Positions 9,880 through 17,554 are shown, numbered from the stretch's first letter. The stretch: 64,000 nt of DNA from Pseudoips prasinana (GCA_951640165.1 OX621245.1:25102330-25166329), one strand, 5' to 3'. The notes: a model not told the origin generated them from the sequence alone. Made by a program: numbers and translations.

Positions 9880-10360
9880 AACTTGGAGTCACCCATTTTC
9901 ATGAACATAAAAAACCTAACTAAAAATTTATGTTAGCTAAGACTTTATTACTTTTCTAGTGCCTCATTTATTTCGATGTTAAAGCACTTAGATAAACGTT
10001 ACATTTATTGTCAAAAACATTTCAGTACTTTGCCATCAAGTACTTAATTAATATTGTAGTTAAAACTCTTAGATAAAAATATGGCGGGTACTTATTTGCA
10101 GTAGGATTTTATAGCAAGATTTAATACTAATGACCCATGTAAGTATATTTTAAGCAATGTTTAGACCATTAACGTTAGAGCACTTATTATGAATCTAAAA
10201 TTGTAGTTTATATAATTAAATTATTTAGGATTACAATTTATTATTTCGTATCGGCTTACTTATTCAACTTTCGGGAACTGTATAGATAAATTGAATGTAA
10301 AATATTAAGAATAGAGTGTATGGGGACCGTCTGCAACTTTATGATTTGTGGTCGGTAACA
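9880..10360. other. AT-rich intergenic sequence left of the Polinton
   Basis: No gene or terminal repeat seen. The Polinton target duplication starts at 10361. Confidence 0.45.
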
Positions 10361-10366
10361 TACGTC
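10361..10366. repeat. Polinton target site duplication TACGTC (left)
   Basis: TACGTC immediately precedes the left terminal repeat and is repeated at 25534-25539. A 6-bp duplication is the Polinton hallmark. Confidence 0.93.
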
Positions 10367-10690
10367 AGTAGTATATTATTGGGCATTCTATACCACTATC
10401 GGCAAGTTGCTCGGCGAGTGCGCCTCGCTGCCGATAGTGGTATAGAATGCCCAATAATTGATAATCGACTCGCCTTTCCACTCGACCGATAAACTCGACC
10501 GAGACAGTACATTTTGCTGCGTACTTGATGAGCAACGATGATCATCCATCAACTCTCCGTTTACTTACTCTCTAGTGTATAACTGTATACAACCAATGAT
10601 CATGCGAGTTTGCTATCGCTCTGAAGGGTGGTACAGAATGCTTAGTAATGAACAATCCACTCGATCAATGACCAGTAACGCAAAAGAGGT
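10367..10690 (+). repeat. Left terminal inverted repeat of the Polinton
   Basis: The first ~120 bp match the reverse complement of the right end almost exactly. Further in, the match continues in blocks broken by gaps (for example GACAGTACATT, then TACTTGATGAGC and CTCTCCGTTTACTTACT). The left copy appears shorter than the right by internal deletion. It is rich in the motif ACTCGACCGA. Confidence 0.88.
10375..10458. repeat. Terminal hairpin palindrome in the left TIR
   Basis: Perfect 30-bp arms (10375-10404 and 10429-10458) beginning ATTATTGGGCATTCTATACC, around a 24-nt GC-rich loop. It lies 8 bp inside the element end. The same hairpin, inverted, is at the right end. Confidence 0.95.
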
Positions 10691-10694
10691 TGTG

Positions 10695-10700
10695 GTAAGT
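10695..10700 (+). promoter_or_regulatory. Putative leader 5' splice site
   Basis: GTG|GTAAGT is a strong donor consensus at the inner edge of the left TIR, 65 nt before the acceptor-like CAG (10757-10759) ahead of the ATPase ATG. It could be the common leader donor for all plus-strand genes. Inference only. Confidence 0.5.
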
Positions 10701-10764
10701 TTATAAATGTTAACGTACTATATACATTCACTCATTTTTAATCGGTTCATTTCCAACAGTAATC

Positions 10765-11451
10765 ATGAAATTTGTAAAACAACCGCAATCGCTGCATGTT
10801 GATACAGTCTGCGATGATATTTGTAAGACTAGTTTTCGTCATGGGGAATTATTACCTAACTCAGTACGATGTATCATTTGTGGTCCATCTAATTGTGGAA
10901 AAACCAATTTATTAATTGGCCTTCTTATACACGAAAATGGATTAAGATTTGAAAATGTTTATGTTTATTCAAAAACTCTGCACCAACCTAAGTACATTTT
11001 CTTAGAAAGAGTTTTGCAACGGGTTCCCGGTATTTCCCTCCAGAAATATCAGGGAAATGAGGAAGTACTAAGCGTTCAGGACGCAAAACCCAACTCCGTG
11101 ATTATTTTTGATGATGTTGCTTGTGAAAATCAAAATAACATGCGTGATTATTTTGCAATGGGAAGACACAAATGCATAGATTGTTTTTATCTGAACCAAA
11201 CATATAGTAAAATCCCCAAGCAGTTAGTAAGAGATAATGCGAACTTAATCATACTTTTTAAACAAGATGAAATTAATTTACGGCATATTTATGAAGAACA
11301 TGTCAACACTGATATGACATGGATTGAATTTCGTGAAATGTGTTCGAAAATATGGAGTGAACCTTTCAATTATGTAGTGATTAATAAGGATTGCTCCAAA
11401 AATAAAGGATGTTATAGAAATAAATTTGACACTTTTGTTGTCTTTGATTAA
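10765..11451 (+). CDS. Polinton packaging ATPase (FtsK/HerA, A32-like)
   Basis: 228 residues. Walker A GPSNCGKT is at residues 40-47 and Walker B (SVIIFDDV) at about 113-120, which is the spacing of the A32/FtsK-type genome-packaging ATPases of Polintons and related large DNA viruses. It probably drives element DNA into capsids. The ATG at 10765 follows a pyrimidine-AG acceptor-like site by 5 nt. It is first in the plus-strand cluster and not overlapped with the next gene. Length and motifs are normal for the family and no damage is seen. Confidence 0.9.
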   Translation: MKFVKQPQSLHVDTVCDDICKTSFRHGELLPNSVRCIICGPSNCGKTNLLIGLLIHENGLRFENVYVYSKTLHQPKYIFLERVLQRVPGISLQKYQGNEEVLSVQDAKPNSVIIFDDVACENQNNMRDYFAMGRHKCIDCFYLNQTYSKIPKQLVRDNANLIILFKQDEINLRHIYEEHVNTDMTWIEFREMCSKIWSEPFNYVVINKDCSKNKGCYRNKFDTFVVFD

Positions 11452-11498
11452 AAATATTTATATTTAAGAGTGTTACCCTCGCGATATTATTATTCTTC

Positions 11499-11500
11499 AG
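11499..11500 (+). promoter_or_regulatory. Putative 3' splice site before the 300-residue ORF
   Basis: tattattattcttcAG fits an acceptor (pyrimidine-rich tract then CAG) 34 nt before the ATG at 11535. Part of the repeated acceptor pattern described in the findings. Confidence 0.4.
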
Positions 11501-11534
11501 ACATCGCTTAATCAATCACGAACTTTTTGTTACT

Positions 11535-12437
11535 ATGGAAAAATCACTGAAAAGACAAATTGTTGAGGCTGCAGATGCTGTTAAGAAGAAGGTGCGAAAG
11601 ATGAGAGATGCTGAGCTTAACAATCAGCAAGTACTGGAATCAGTTTTCAAGCCGGTAACAGAACCACTCAACCAAATTGCTAATGTCAGTAAGCAGGCTT
11701 GTGTTCCGCATAATATAGAAAATGAAGAAACCGAAGTTCCGTTTATCGATAAAACTTTGCAAAAAGAACCCACAATTAGTAAAGGAACCAATGATAATAA
11801 CGACAATGAAGACGAATATGAATCTGATATCGAAAGTGACTCTTCGTACAAATCATTAGTTGAAAACAACCAAGGTATTGATTCATCATCCTGGTCACTG
11901 TCCTCAGAAGCTCTGACCGATATTCCGTTTGGTGTCAGAAAAGAGGGCGGAAAATTGATGTTAGGTTCTGCTCGTATAACGATCAGTGATGAGTATATCA
12001 TCGTAGCTGGACGCAAATACCGAAATACGCCTGGTTTAAAACAGTTGCTGTTGAAAAAGAATGTCGATTTAAGCTTGGTTACAGAGAGTGATATGAAACA
12101 TTATAAGTCGATGCTACTTGACACAAACGCACATCGACGGGACTATGAGCCCAGTAAACCAATCAAAAGTAATAAAGGACAAAAATATTTGCAAATTATT
12201 AAGCCTCTATTCCAACTACGAAGTACAATTCAGGACCACCAAACGAAAGGAAAAGGACTACCCTTTACAAAAATGTGGAAGAAAAATGTTGATTTTGTTT
12301 ATTGGGACGATCCAAATGAATTGGTAGATAGGTTAAAATTACTAATTGCATCTCGAGATGCTGGTAACACAGGATTAGATAATGAAATTATATCTATCAT
12401 TGAAGAATTGCGTGAAAGTAAAGTTATAAATAAATAA
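11535..12437 (+). CDS. Conserved Polinton protein of unknown function
   Basis: 300 residues. The N-terminal ~130 are charged and acidic with low complexity (runs of D, E, N, S). A more conserved-looking block follows, with FGVRKEGGKLMLG at about residue 134 and RNTPGLKQLL at about 160, then TNAHRRDYEPS and a lysine-rich stretch. I recall this block from proteins of Polintons in other animals but know no assigned role. A non-structural or core-associated protein is possible. It lies between the ATPase and the fibre-like gene, with its own acceptor-like site upstream and an AATAAA-containing AT tract right after the stop. Confidence 0.75.
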   Translation: MEKSLKRQIVEAADAVKKKVRKMRDAELNNQQVLESVFKPVTEPLNQIANVSKQACVPHNIENEETEVPFIDKTLQKEPTISKGTNDNNDNEDEYESDIESDSSYKSLVENNQGIDSSSWSLSSEALTDIPFGVRKEGGKLMLGSARITISDEYIIVAGRKYRNTPGLKQLLLKKNVDLSLVTESDMKHYKSMLLDTNAHRRDYEPSKPIKSNKGQKYLQIIKPLFQLRSTIQDHQTKGKGLPFTKMWKKNVDFVYWDDPNELVDRLKLLIASRDAGNTGLDNEIISIIEELRESKVINK

Positions 12438-12466
12438 ATATTTTAAAATGTGTTTATTTTATTATC

Positions 12467-12468
12467 AG
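12467..12468 (+). promoter_or_regulatory. Putative 3' splice site before the fibre-like ORF
   Basis: gtttattttattatcAG, a pyrimidine-rich acceptor-like sequence 25 nt before the ATG at 12494. Confidence 0.4.
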
Positions 12469-12493
12469 CTTCTCGATACAATACACCTTAAAT

Positions 12494-12928
12494 ATGAACG
12501 TAGACAAATTCGGACACTACATTCACAAAAGAATGCGTTTATCAGAGTTATTTGAGTTTAATGAGAACGCATTGTTAAAATTAGAAAACGGAGATTTTGA
12601 TTTAAAAACATCAAGATTAAGAGGAGTCCGATCTCCAGTAGAAGCAGGCGATGCTGTGAACAAGGATTATGTAGATCGATTGAATGCTAACATGTTAAAA
12701 GAATTAAATAACCTGACCGTGAACAAGGATTACGTAGATCGATTGAATGCTAATATGTTAAAAGAATTTAATAACATGATTGGTTCATTGCGCTCTCAAA
12801 TCATAAAAGACACAAAGGACACAGTTCAGGCTACTTTAAAAGCAAAGATACCTGAGATTTCAACTCATTTGGAAGATAAGTTTTATACCCAAGCAGAGGT
12901 AGATAAATTACTACAAAAAACTCCGTAA
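12494..12928 (+). CDS. Fibre-like coiled-coil repeat protein
   Basis: 144 residues. A 63-bp (21-residue) tandem duplication encodes two copies of VNKDYVDRLNANMLKE, preceded by SPVEAGDA. The combination DAVNKDYVD is a motif I associate with trimeric tail-fibre and attachment proteins of phages. The rest has heptad-like hydrophobic spacing and no Cys, and suits a rod-like trimer. A role as a vertex fibre is inference; another scaffold or core protein is possible. Its TAA overlaps the integrase ATG (TAATG at 12926-12930), so the two may share one mRNA. Confidence 0.6.
   Translation: MNVDKFGHYIHKRMRLSELFEFNENALLKLENGDFDLKTSRLRGVRSPVEAGDAVNKDYVDRLNANMLKELNNLTVNKDYVDRLNANMLKEFNNMIGSLRSQIIKDTKDTVQATLKAKIPEISTHLEDKFYTQAEVDKLLQKTP
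12656..12781 (+). repeat. 63-bp in-frame tandem duplication in the fibre-like gene
   Basis: Units 12656-12718 and 12719-12781 begin GTGAACAAGGATTA and differ by only a few mostly silent bases, so the duplication is fairly recent or kept uniform. Confidence 0.9.
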
Positions 12929-13863
12929 TGGCAAAACAGCAAATTGTTAATGAAATACATAAAGCAGCACGAAGAAATTTCGTTAGACGTCCTGTCATTC
13001 TAAAGGGGATCGATGACTTGTGGCAAGCTGATCTGATGGACATGCAAAATCTAAGAAAATATAATAAAGGTCATAATTACATTTTAGTGGTGATTGACTG
13101 CTTCTCAAAGTACGCTTGGGCAGAGCCATTAAAATCAAAAAATAAACTTGATGTTACTCATGCATTTAAACGAATACTGATTAACAGCAATCGCAAACCG
13201 GTTAATTTACAAACTGATATGGGAACAGAATTTTATAACAACTCATTTCAAACGCTTATGAAGACTTACAATGTTAACCATTACTCAACGTTTTCTACTA
13301 AAAAAGCTTCGATCGTAGAGCGACTGATTAAAACTCTTAAAAATAAAATATATAAATATTTTAGTCTGAACGGAAACTATATGTGGTTAGGTATACCGTT
13401 AGAGGTTACGTTAAAGATATATAACAACACAAAACATCGTACCATTAAATTTAAACCAATTGAAGTAAATAAATCTTGCGAGTCTGTTATAAAAGAAAAT
13501 ATTAAAAAAGCCTTAAATCATGTAACCGTCCGTAGAAAACCTAAGTTCAAAGTAGGTGACTTTGTTCGTATCAGTAAATACAAACACCATTTTGAAAAAG
13601 GTTATACACCTAATTGGTCAACTGAAATATTTACTATAAAAAAAATTAATCATACCATACCAGTAACATATCATATACAAGATCAGCGAAAGCAAGCCAT
13701 AATGGGAACATTTTACGAGCAAGAACTTCAGAAATCTTACTATCCTGGTATTTATTTGATAGAAAGGGTTTTAAAAAGAAAAGGATCAAAAATGTTTGTG
13801 AAATGGTTGGGTCTAAACAACGAAGAAAATAGTTGGATCGAGAAAACTGCAATAGTGGATTAA
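12928..13863 (+). CDS. Polinton integrase with C-terminal chromodomain
   Basis: 311 residues. The retroviral-type integrase core shows D in WQADLMDM (about residue 35), D in QTDMGTEF (about 93) and E in VERLIK (33 residues further), the DDE triad. The N-terminus is short and lacks an obvious HHCC finger. The last ~45 residues (LIERVLKRKGSKMFVKWLGL) fit a chromodomain, which in Polinton integrases is thought to guide insertion to marked chromatin. It inserts the linear element and makes the 6-bp duplication seen here. The start ATG overlaps the upstream stop by one base (TAATG). Confidence 0.93.
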   Translation: MAKQQIVNEIHKAARRNFVRRPVILKGIDDLWQADLMDMQNLRKYNKGHNYILVVIDCFSKYAWAEPLKSKNKLDVTHAFKRILINSNRKPVNLQTDMGTEFYNNSFQTLMKTYNVNHYSTFSTKKASIVERLIKTLKNKIYKYFSLNGNYMWLGIPLEVTLKIYNNTKHRTIKFKPIEVNKSCESVIKENIKKALNHVTVRRKPKFKVGDFVRISKYKHHFEKGYTPNWSTEIFTIKKINHTIPVTYHIQDQRKQAIMGTFYEQELQKSYYPGIYLIERVLKRKGSKMFVKWLGLNNEENSWIEKTAIVD

Positions 13864-13911
13864 AATAATTATATAACGATTACTTTTGCATCATTTCTCT
13901 CATTACACATT

Positions 13912-13913
13912 AG
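13912..13913 (+). promoter_or_regulatory. Putative 3' splice site before the PLA2-like ORF
   Basis: catttctctcattacacattAG, an acceptor-like tract ending 3 nt before the ATG at 13917. Confidence 0.45.
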
Positions 13914-13916
13914 ACA

Positions 13917-14645
13917 ATGCAAGGAGGTGAACTTGTTAATACCTTAATTAATAATCTACCGTTCGAACTTCATTTACCCGGCTACAATTATTGCGGTCCC
14001 GGAACTAAATTGCAGAAACGTTTATTACGAGGTGACCGAGGTGTAAATAAGCTAGACGAAGCTTGTATGCATCACGACATTGCATATGCAGACCATACAG
14101 ACTTACCCAATCGCCACAAAGCTGATTTGCAACTACTAAATATGGCTAAACAAAGACTTAAATCGAGCGATGCTGGGAAAGGTGAAAAACTTAGTTCATG
14201 GTTAGTGAGCAAAGTTATGAAAGCCAAACTGAAATCTGGTTCTGGCATTAAAACGTTTAAAAGTTTCGTGTCAAAAATAAAAGCAAAAATAAAGAAACTG
14301 AATCCAAAGGACAGTAAAGCTTTAATTAACGCTGCTTACTCAGCAGCAAAAAAAATAATCCCATGCATTCAGAAAATTCGAGTGCCGCGAGTGATACCCT
14401 TACCAAAGACTGGAGGTATTCTACCTTTAATCCCAATTTTTGCGGGTTTATCAGCTTTAGGAACTTTAGCTGGTGGTGCGGCTGGTATTGCAAAAACTGT
14501 TAACGATTACAAAGCAGGTCAGCAAAATTTGCGAGAAACACAACGACATAATAAGGCTATGGAGTCTTTAAAGTTAGGTCAGGGCTTGTACATTAAGTCA
14601 CATAAAAATGGTAATGGTTTATTCATTAAGTCTTCAAAAAACTGA
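13917..14645 (+). CDS. Phospholipase-A2-like minor capsid protein candidate
   Basis: 242 residues. Residues 21-60 carry the two halves of a parvovirus-type secreted PLA2 fold: a calcium loop (YCGPG, 25-29) and the catalytic HD pair in ACMHHDIAYAD (H53, D54). In parvoviruses this domain opens the endosomal membrane during entry; the same job here is inference. The middle is very lysine-rich. A hydrophobic Gly/Ala-rich segment at about 166-195 resembles membrane-active or core peptides of adenovirus-like particles. The ORF ends with the slippery heptamer A AAA AAC one codon before TGA, leading to the protease frame. Confidence 0.8.
   Translation: MQGGELVNTLINNLPFELHLPGYNYCGPGTKLQKRLLRGDRGVNKLDEACMHHDIAYADHTDLPNRHKADLQLLNMAKQRLKSSDAGKGEKLSSWLVSKVMKAKLKSGSGIKTFKSFVSKIKAKIKKLNPKDSKALINAAYSAAKKIIPCIQKIRVPRVIPLPKTGGILPLIPIFAGLSALGTLAGGAAGIAKTVNDYKAGQQNLRETQRHNKAMESLKLGQGLYIKSHKNGNGLFIKSSKN
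14636..14642 (+). promoter_or_regulatory. Candidate -1 ribosomal frameshift site A AAA AAC
   Basis: The heptamer AAAAAAC sits in the phase required for -1 slippage (0-frame codons AAA AAC), immediately before the TGA at 14643-14645. The -1 frame is open from here to the protease stop at 15002-15004. I see no clear strong stem-loop downstream by eye. Confidence 0.65.
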
Positions 14646-15004
14646 AAAATAAGCTACCTAATCGTCCTCTCACTAATATAGACATCCAAAGGTATGCACG
14701 CAACATCCCTCACTTTCGAGGAGTATACATGAAGGATCAGTTACCAAGGACGCCAAAACGGGTTGAATGTGGTGTTGTTAACTTGGCCGACTCTAAGAAC
14801 GAAGGCACGCATTGGGTAGCTTATGTAAAAGTATGCAATTATTGTGAATATTTTGATAGCTTTGGAGATTTAAAACCTCCAATGGAATTAATGCGATATT
14901 TTAAGAATTGTAATGTTTTTTATAATTATACAAGATATCAGAAATTCAACACTGTAAATTGTGGACACTTATGTTTAGAATATCTAAGGAATTTTTGGAA
15001 ATAA
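14642..15004 (+). CDS. Adenain-like cysteine protease, start-less, probably a -1 frameshift product
   Basis: From its first ATG (14729) the ORF has 91 codons. The same frame is open back through about 29 more codons to the slippery site, and that part matches the family's usual N-terminus (LTNIDIQRY, then HFRGVYM). No ATG exists in it, so independent initiation would cut off conserved sequence. The catalytic set is visible: His in THWVAY, Asp in YFDSFGD, Gln in RYQK and Cys in NCGHLC. It belongs to the adenain/Ulp1 fold and would mature capsid proteins. Fusion to the PLA2-like protein would deliver it inside particles. Splicing or non-AUG initiation are alternatives. Confidence 0.85.
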   Translation: MKNKLPNRPLTNIDIQRYARNIPHFRGVYMKDQLPRTPKRVECGVVNLADSKNEGTHWVAYVKVCNYCEYFDSFGDLKPPMELMRYFKNCNVFYNYTRYQKFNTVNCGHLCLEYLRNFWK

Positions 15005-15047
15005 AACGTATAAAACTTATGCTTTTCTTTTATTTGAATCATTTGCA

Positions 15048-15049
15048 AG
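15048..15049 (+). promoter_or_regulatory. Putative 3' splice site at the penton ATG
   Basis: cttttcttttatttgaatca then tttgcaAG directly abuts the ATG at 15050. This is the strongest polypyrimidine tract of the series. Confidence 0.5.
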
Positions 15050-15724
15050 ATGTCACTCACATTATCGATAACTGGAAACTCGTCAACTTTATCTACTTAC
15101 TATCCTAACACGTTGCAACTATATGAACAGTATGAGTGTGCCTTATTGCATTTCGCAACATTTAATTCTATTCCAAACATTGACAAAACGAATAATAAGT
15201 TCTATTATGGTTCTAACGAAGTTATTGAAATACCTGACGGCACCTATGAATTGCAAGATATTAATGATTATTTAAAATCTGAAATGAAAGATGCATCAAT
15301 CAAACTACAGTGCAATAACAATACTTTAAAAGCTGCTGTATATTGTACAAAAGACATAAATTTTAATAAAGAAGGTACGTTTAGGAATTTGTTAGGGTTT
15401 AATAAGCAGATCTTAAAAGCAAATAAATGGCATGTATCGCACTTTCCAGTCAACATTTTACCTACAACAGTGATCAGGATCGAATGTGATATTGTAAGCG
15501 GCTCGTACACAAACGGAGAACCCAGTCACATTATCCACGAATTTGCTCTCAACGTGCCTCCCGGATATAGAATTATAGAAATCCCGAAAAACGCGATATA
15601 CTTTCCAATTAACCAAAACAACATTAGCTGTATACATATCAGGCTGTTAGATATAAATAACCGCTTAATCAATTTGCGCGGTGAAGAAGTGCAGCTGTAT
15701 TTGCATCTCAGAAGAAAAAAATGA
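15050..15724 (+). CDS. Penton-like minor capsid protein (single jelly roll)
   Basis: 224 residues. The motif IPDGTYELQDINDYL at about residues 64-78, a beta-strand-rich profile, and the position just upstream of the major capsid gene match the penton/minor capsid proteins of arthropod Polintons. It would form the five-fold vertices and could carry the fibre-like protein. The stop (TGA 15722-15724) overlaps the next ATG as ATGA, suggesting coupled translation. No damage seen. Confidence 0.82.
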   Translation: MSLTLSITGNSSTLSTYYPNTLQLYEQYECALLHFATFNSIPNIDKTNNKFYYGSNEVIEIPDGTYELQDINDYLKSEMKDASIKLQCNNNTLKAAVYCTKDINFNKEGTFRNLLGFNKQILKANKWHVSHFPVNILPTTVIRIECDIVSGSYTNGEPSHIIHEFALNVPPGYRIIEIPKNAIYFPINQNNISCIHIRLLDINNRLINLRGEEVQLYLHLRRKK

Positions 15725-15870
15725 TTGACTACAATAAATATATGCATCAACAAATCAAAAATATCAGTCCCGCTCAAGCTTTCAACCAAATAAGAGCTCG
15801 CTCTAAGAAGAAAATTAAATTAACTAAAGAAAACAAGGCATTTCTCAAAGCGATCGGTTTGCTAAAATGA
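15721..15870 (+). CDS. 49-residue basic protein between penton and major capsid genes
   Basis: Too short for usual ORF lists but tightly fitted: its ATG overlaps the penton stop (ATGA 15721-15724) and its stop overlaps the capsid ATG (ATGA 15867-15870). The protein is basic, with RARSKKKIKLTKENK in the middle, and has no Cys, no signal peptide and no membrane span. A small core, cement or DNA-binding virion protein is possible. The double overlap is the main evidence that it is real. Family not recognised. Confidence 0.7.
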   Translation: MIDYNKYMHQQIKNISPAQAFNQIRARSKKKIKLTKENKAFLKAIGLLK

Positions 15871-17081
15871 ATATCTTAGACGTTTTATCTGCTCCGACTT
15901 ATGACAACACTGTTGAAGGAATCGAATTTCATTCTTACAAGCCCTACGTAACTAGTTTCAATAGAAACGATGAAATCCGCATACCTATTAACCAACAGGA
16001 CTTGTATATACTTCCCTCAGCTAGTACCTTGTATTTGGAAGGAACTGTTGTCGTAAGTAAAAAGGATATGAAAGAGAAAGCCACTAGTGTTAATTTTACG
16101 AATAATGCTCTACTCTACTTATTCCAAGATATAAGATATGAGCTGAATGGAGTGGAAATTGATAGAATAAAAAACGCTGGCATAACTACCACCATGAAAT
16201 CGTTAATATCAATGAGTGAAGGTGAATCAAAGATAGCCAATGCATGGGGCTGGAATATCGATGGAATAAAAAATATTAATGGGGGTAGTTTTTCTGCTTC
16301 TATACCCCTCTGTAACATTATCGGTTTTGCAGAAGATTTCAAGAAAGTCGTGATAAATAGTAGGCACGAACTGATATTGCTACGAAGTAACACTAATCTG
16401 AATGCTGTGAAACTTAACACCGGGGAATTTGTAGACGACGTTCAGATAAATAAAATCATCTGGCGTGTACCGCATGTTAAAGTATCCGACAAAGAAAAAA
16501 TAAGTTTGCTAAAACTGTTAGAAAAAGATCGACCACTCCAGATGATATTCAGAAATTGGGATCTGTACGAATATCCAGCTTTACCTAAAACTACAAAACA
16601 TACCTGGTCTATCAAAACTTCCTCACAAATAGAGAAACCAAGATACATAATTATAGGTCTACAAACAAATAGAAAAAACAATTCAAGTTCTGATATGTCC
16701 CAGTTCGATCACTGTCATGTTCGTGACGTTAGAGTATACTTAAACTCAACTTACTTCCCGTATGAAAACCTAAATGTCAGCTTCGCGAATAACAGAATCG
16801 CTTTATTATACGAGCAATACATCAGATTTCAACAGTCTTATTACGGACGTCGCTCGGAACCCTTATTAAGTGAGAAACAATTCAAAGATTTGGCGCCGCT
16901 ATTTGTCATAGATTGCTCTAGACAAGCTGATAATGTAAAGACAGGTCCTATTGTGGATGTAAGAGTGGAAATTGAGAGTGATTCCGATATACCAGATCAA
17001 ACTTCTGCATACTGTCTTATATTGAACGACTGCATAATTGAGTACAAGCCATTGAGTAATACTGTGAGAAAAATATCATGA
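15867..17081 (+). CDS. Polinton major capsid protein (double jelly roll)
   Basis: 404 residues. The N-terminal stretch (EFHSYKPYVTSFN, then EIRIPINQQDLYILP) and the later beta-rich sequence fit the double-jelly-roll major capsid proteins of arthropod Polintons, which form trimeric capsomers like adenovirus hexon. It is shorter than the ~650-residue capsid proteins of some other Polintons. Both ends overlap neighbours as ATGA. The frame is intact. Confidence 0.85.
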   Translation: MNILDVLSAPTYDNTVEGIEFHSYKPYVTSFNRNDEIRIPINQQDLYILPSASTLYLEGTVVVSKKDMKEKATSVNFTNNALLYLFQDIRYELNGVEIDRIKNAGITTTMKSLISMSEGESKIANAWGWNIDGIKNINGGSFSASIPLCNIIGFAEDFKKVVINSRHELILLRSNTNLNAVKLNTGEFVDDVQINKIIWRVPHVKVSDKEKISLLKLLEKDRPLQMIFRNWDLYEYPALPKTTKHTWSIKTSSQIEKPRYIIIGLQTNRKNNSSSDMSQFDHCHVRDVRVYLNSTYFPYENLNVSFANNRIALLYEQYIRFQQSYYGRRSEPLLSEKQFKDLAPLFVIDCSRQADNVKTGPIVDVRVEIESDSDIPDQTSAYCLILNDCIIEYKPLSNTVRKIS

Positions 17082-17554
17082 ATCCGAATACTATTATTTT
17101 AGATGTTCAAGGGTTTAAAGACCTGAACAATAATTTTATAATAAAAGAATTAGCTTTTGCAAGTCGTGATTATACGCAAACATTTTTAATAAAACCGCCA
17201 TACTTGTTTAAATACTTAACAAGTGACGAAAAGAGACAAGTTAAATGGTTGGAAAGAAATAGAGGTATTTATTGGAATGAAGGATATATTGACTATAGAG
17301 AATTTCGGCGTATAATCGTTCCATATCTAGAAAATAAGGAAATTATTGTAAATGGTTTGGAGAAGGTGAATTGGATAAAGGAACTGTGTGTGAATTGTAA
17401 AGTATCAGACCTTGGTACAGAACAATGTCTTAGTTTCTCTGTTTTGCATAAAAAATACTGTGAAGGAAGATCTAATTTTAATTGTAATAAACATCTAAAG
17501 CAATGTGCTCTTAAAAATGTGCTTTGTTTAAGGAAATATTTAGAATGGGTATAA
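17078..17554 (+). CDS. Conserved arthropod Polinton protein, 158 residues
   Basis: Starts inside the capsid stop (ATGA 17078-17081). It begins with ILDVQGFKD, then IKELAFASRD and a KPPYLFKYL block, with Cys residues clustered in the last 40 residues. I recall this protein type from many arthropod transposon sequences, where it is unnamed. The opening D-x-Q-G-F pattern could be the first strand of an RNase H-like or exonuclease fold, but I see no full catalytic set. It is last in the plus-strand cluster, ~50 nt before the shared poly(A) signal. Confidence 0.7.
   Translation: MNPNTIILDVQGFKDLNNNFIIKELAFASRDYTQTFLIKPPYLFKYLTSDEKRQVKWLERNRGIYWNEGYIDYREFRRIIVPYLENKEIIVNGLEKVNWIKELCVNCKVSDLGTEQCLSFSVLHKKYCEGRSNFNCNKHLKQCALKNVLCLRKYLEWV

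Noticed and set aside
11624..12016. 130-codon minus ORF opposite the 300-residue Polinton gene
   Set aside because: A shadow of a low-complexity acidic coding region on the other strand.
10765..17554. Bacterial or phage operon because of tight ATGA overlaps
   Set aside because: Flanking SINEs, LINEs, introns, poly(A) signals and the Polinton gene set show a eukaryotic nuclear element; no Shine-Dalgarno pattern.
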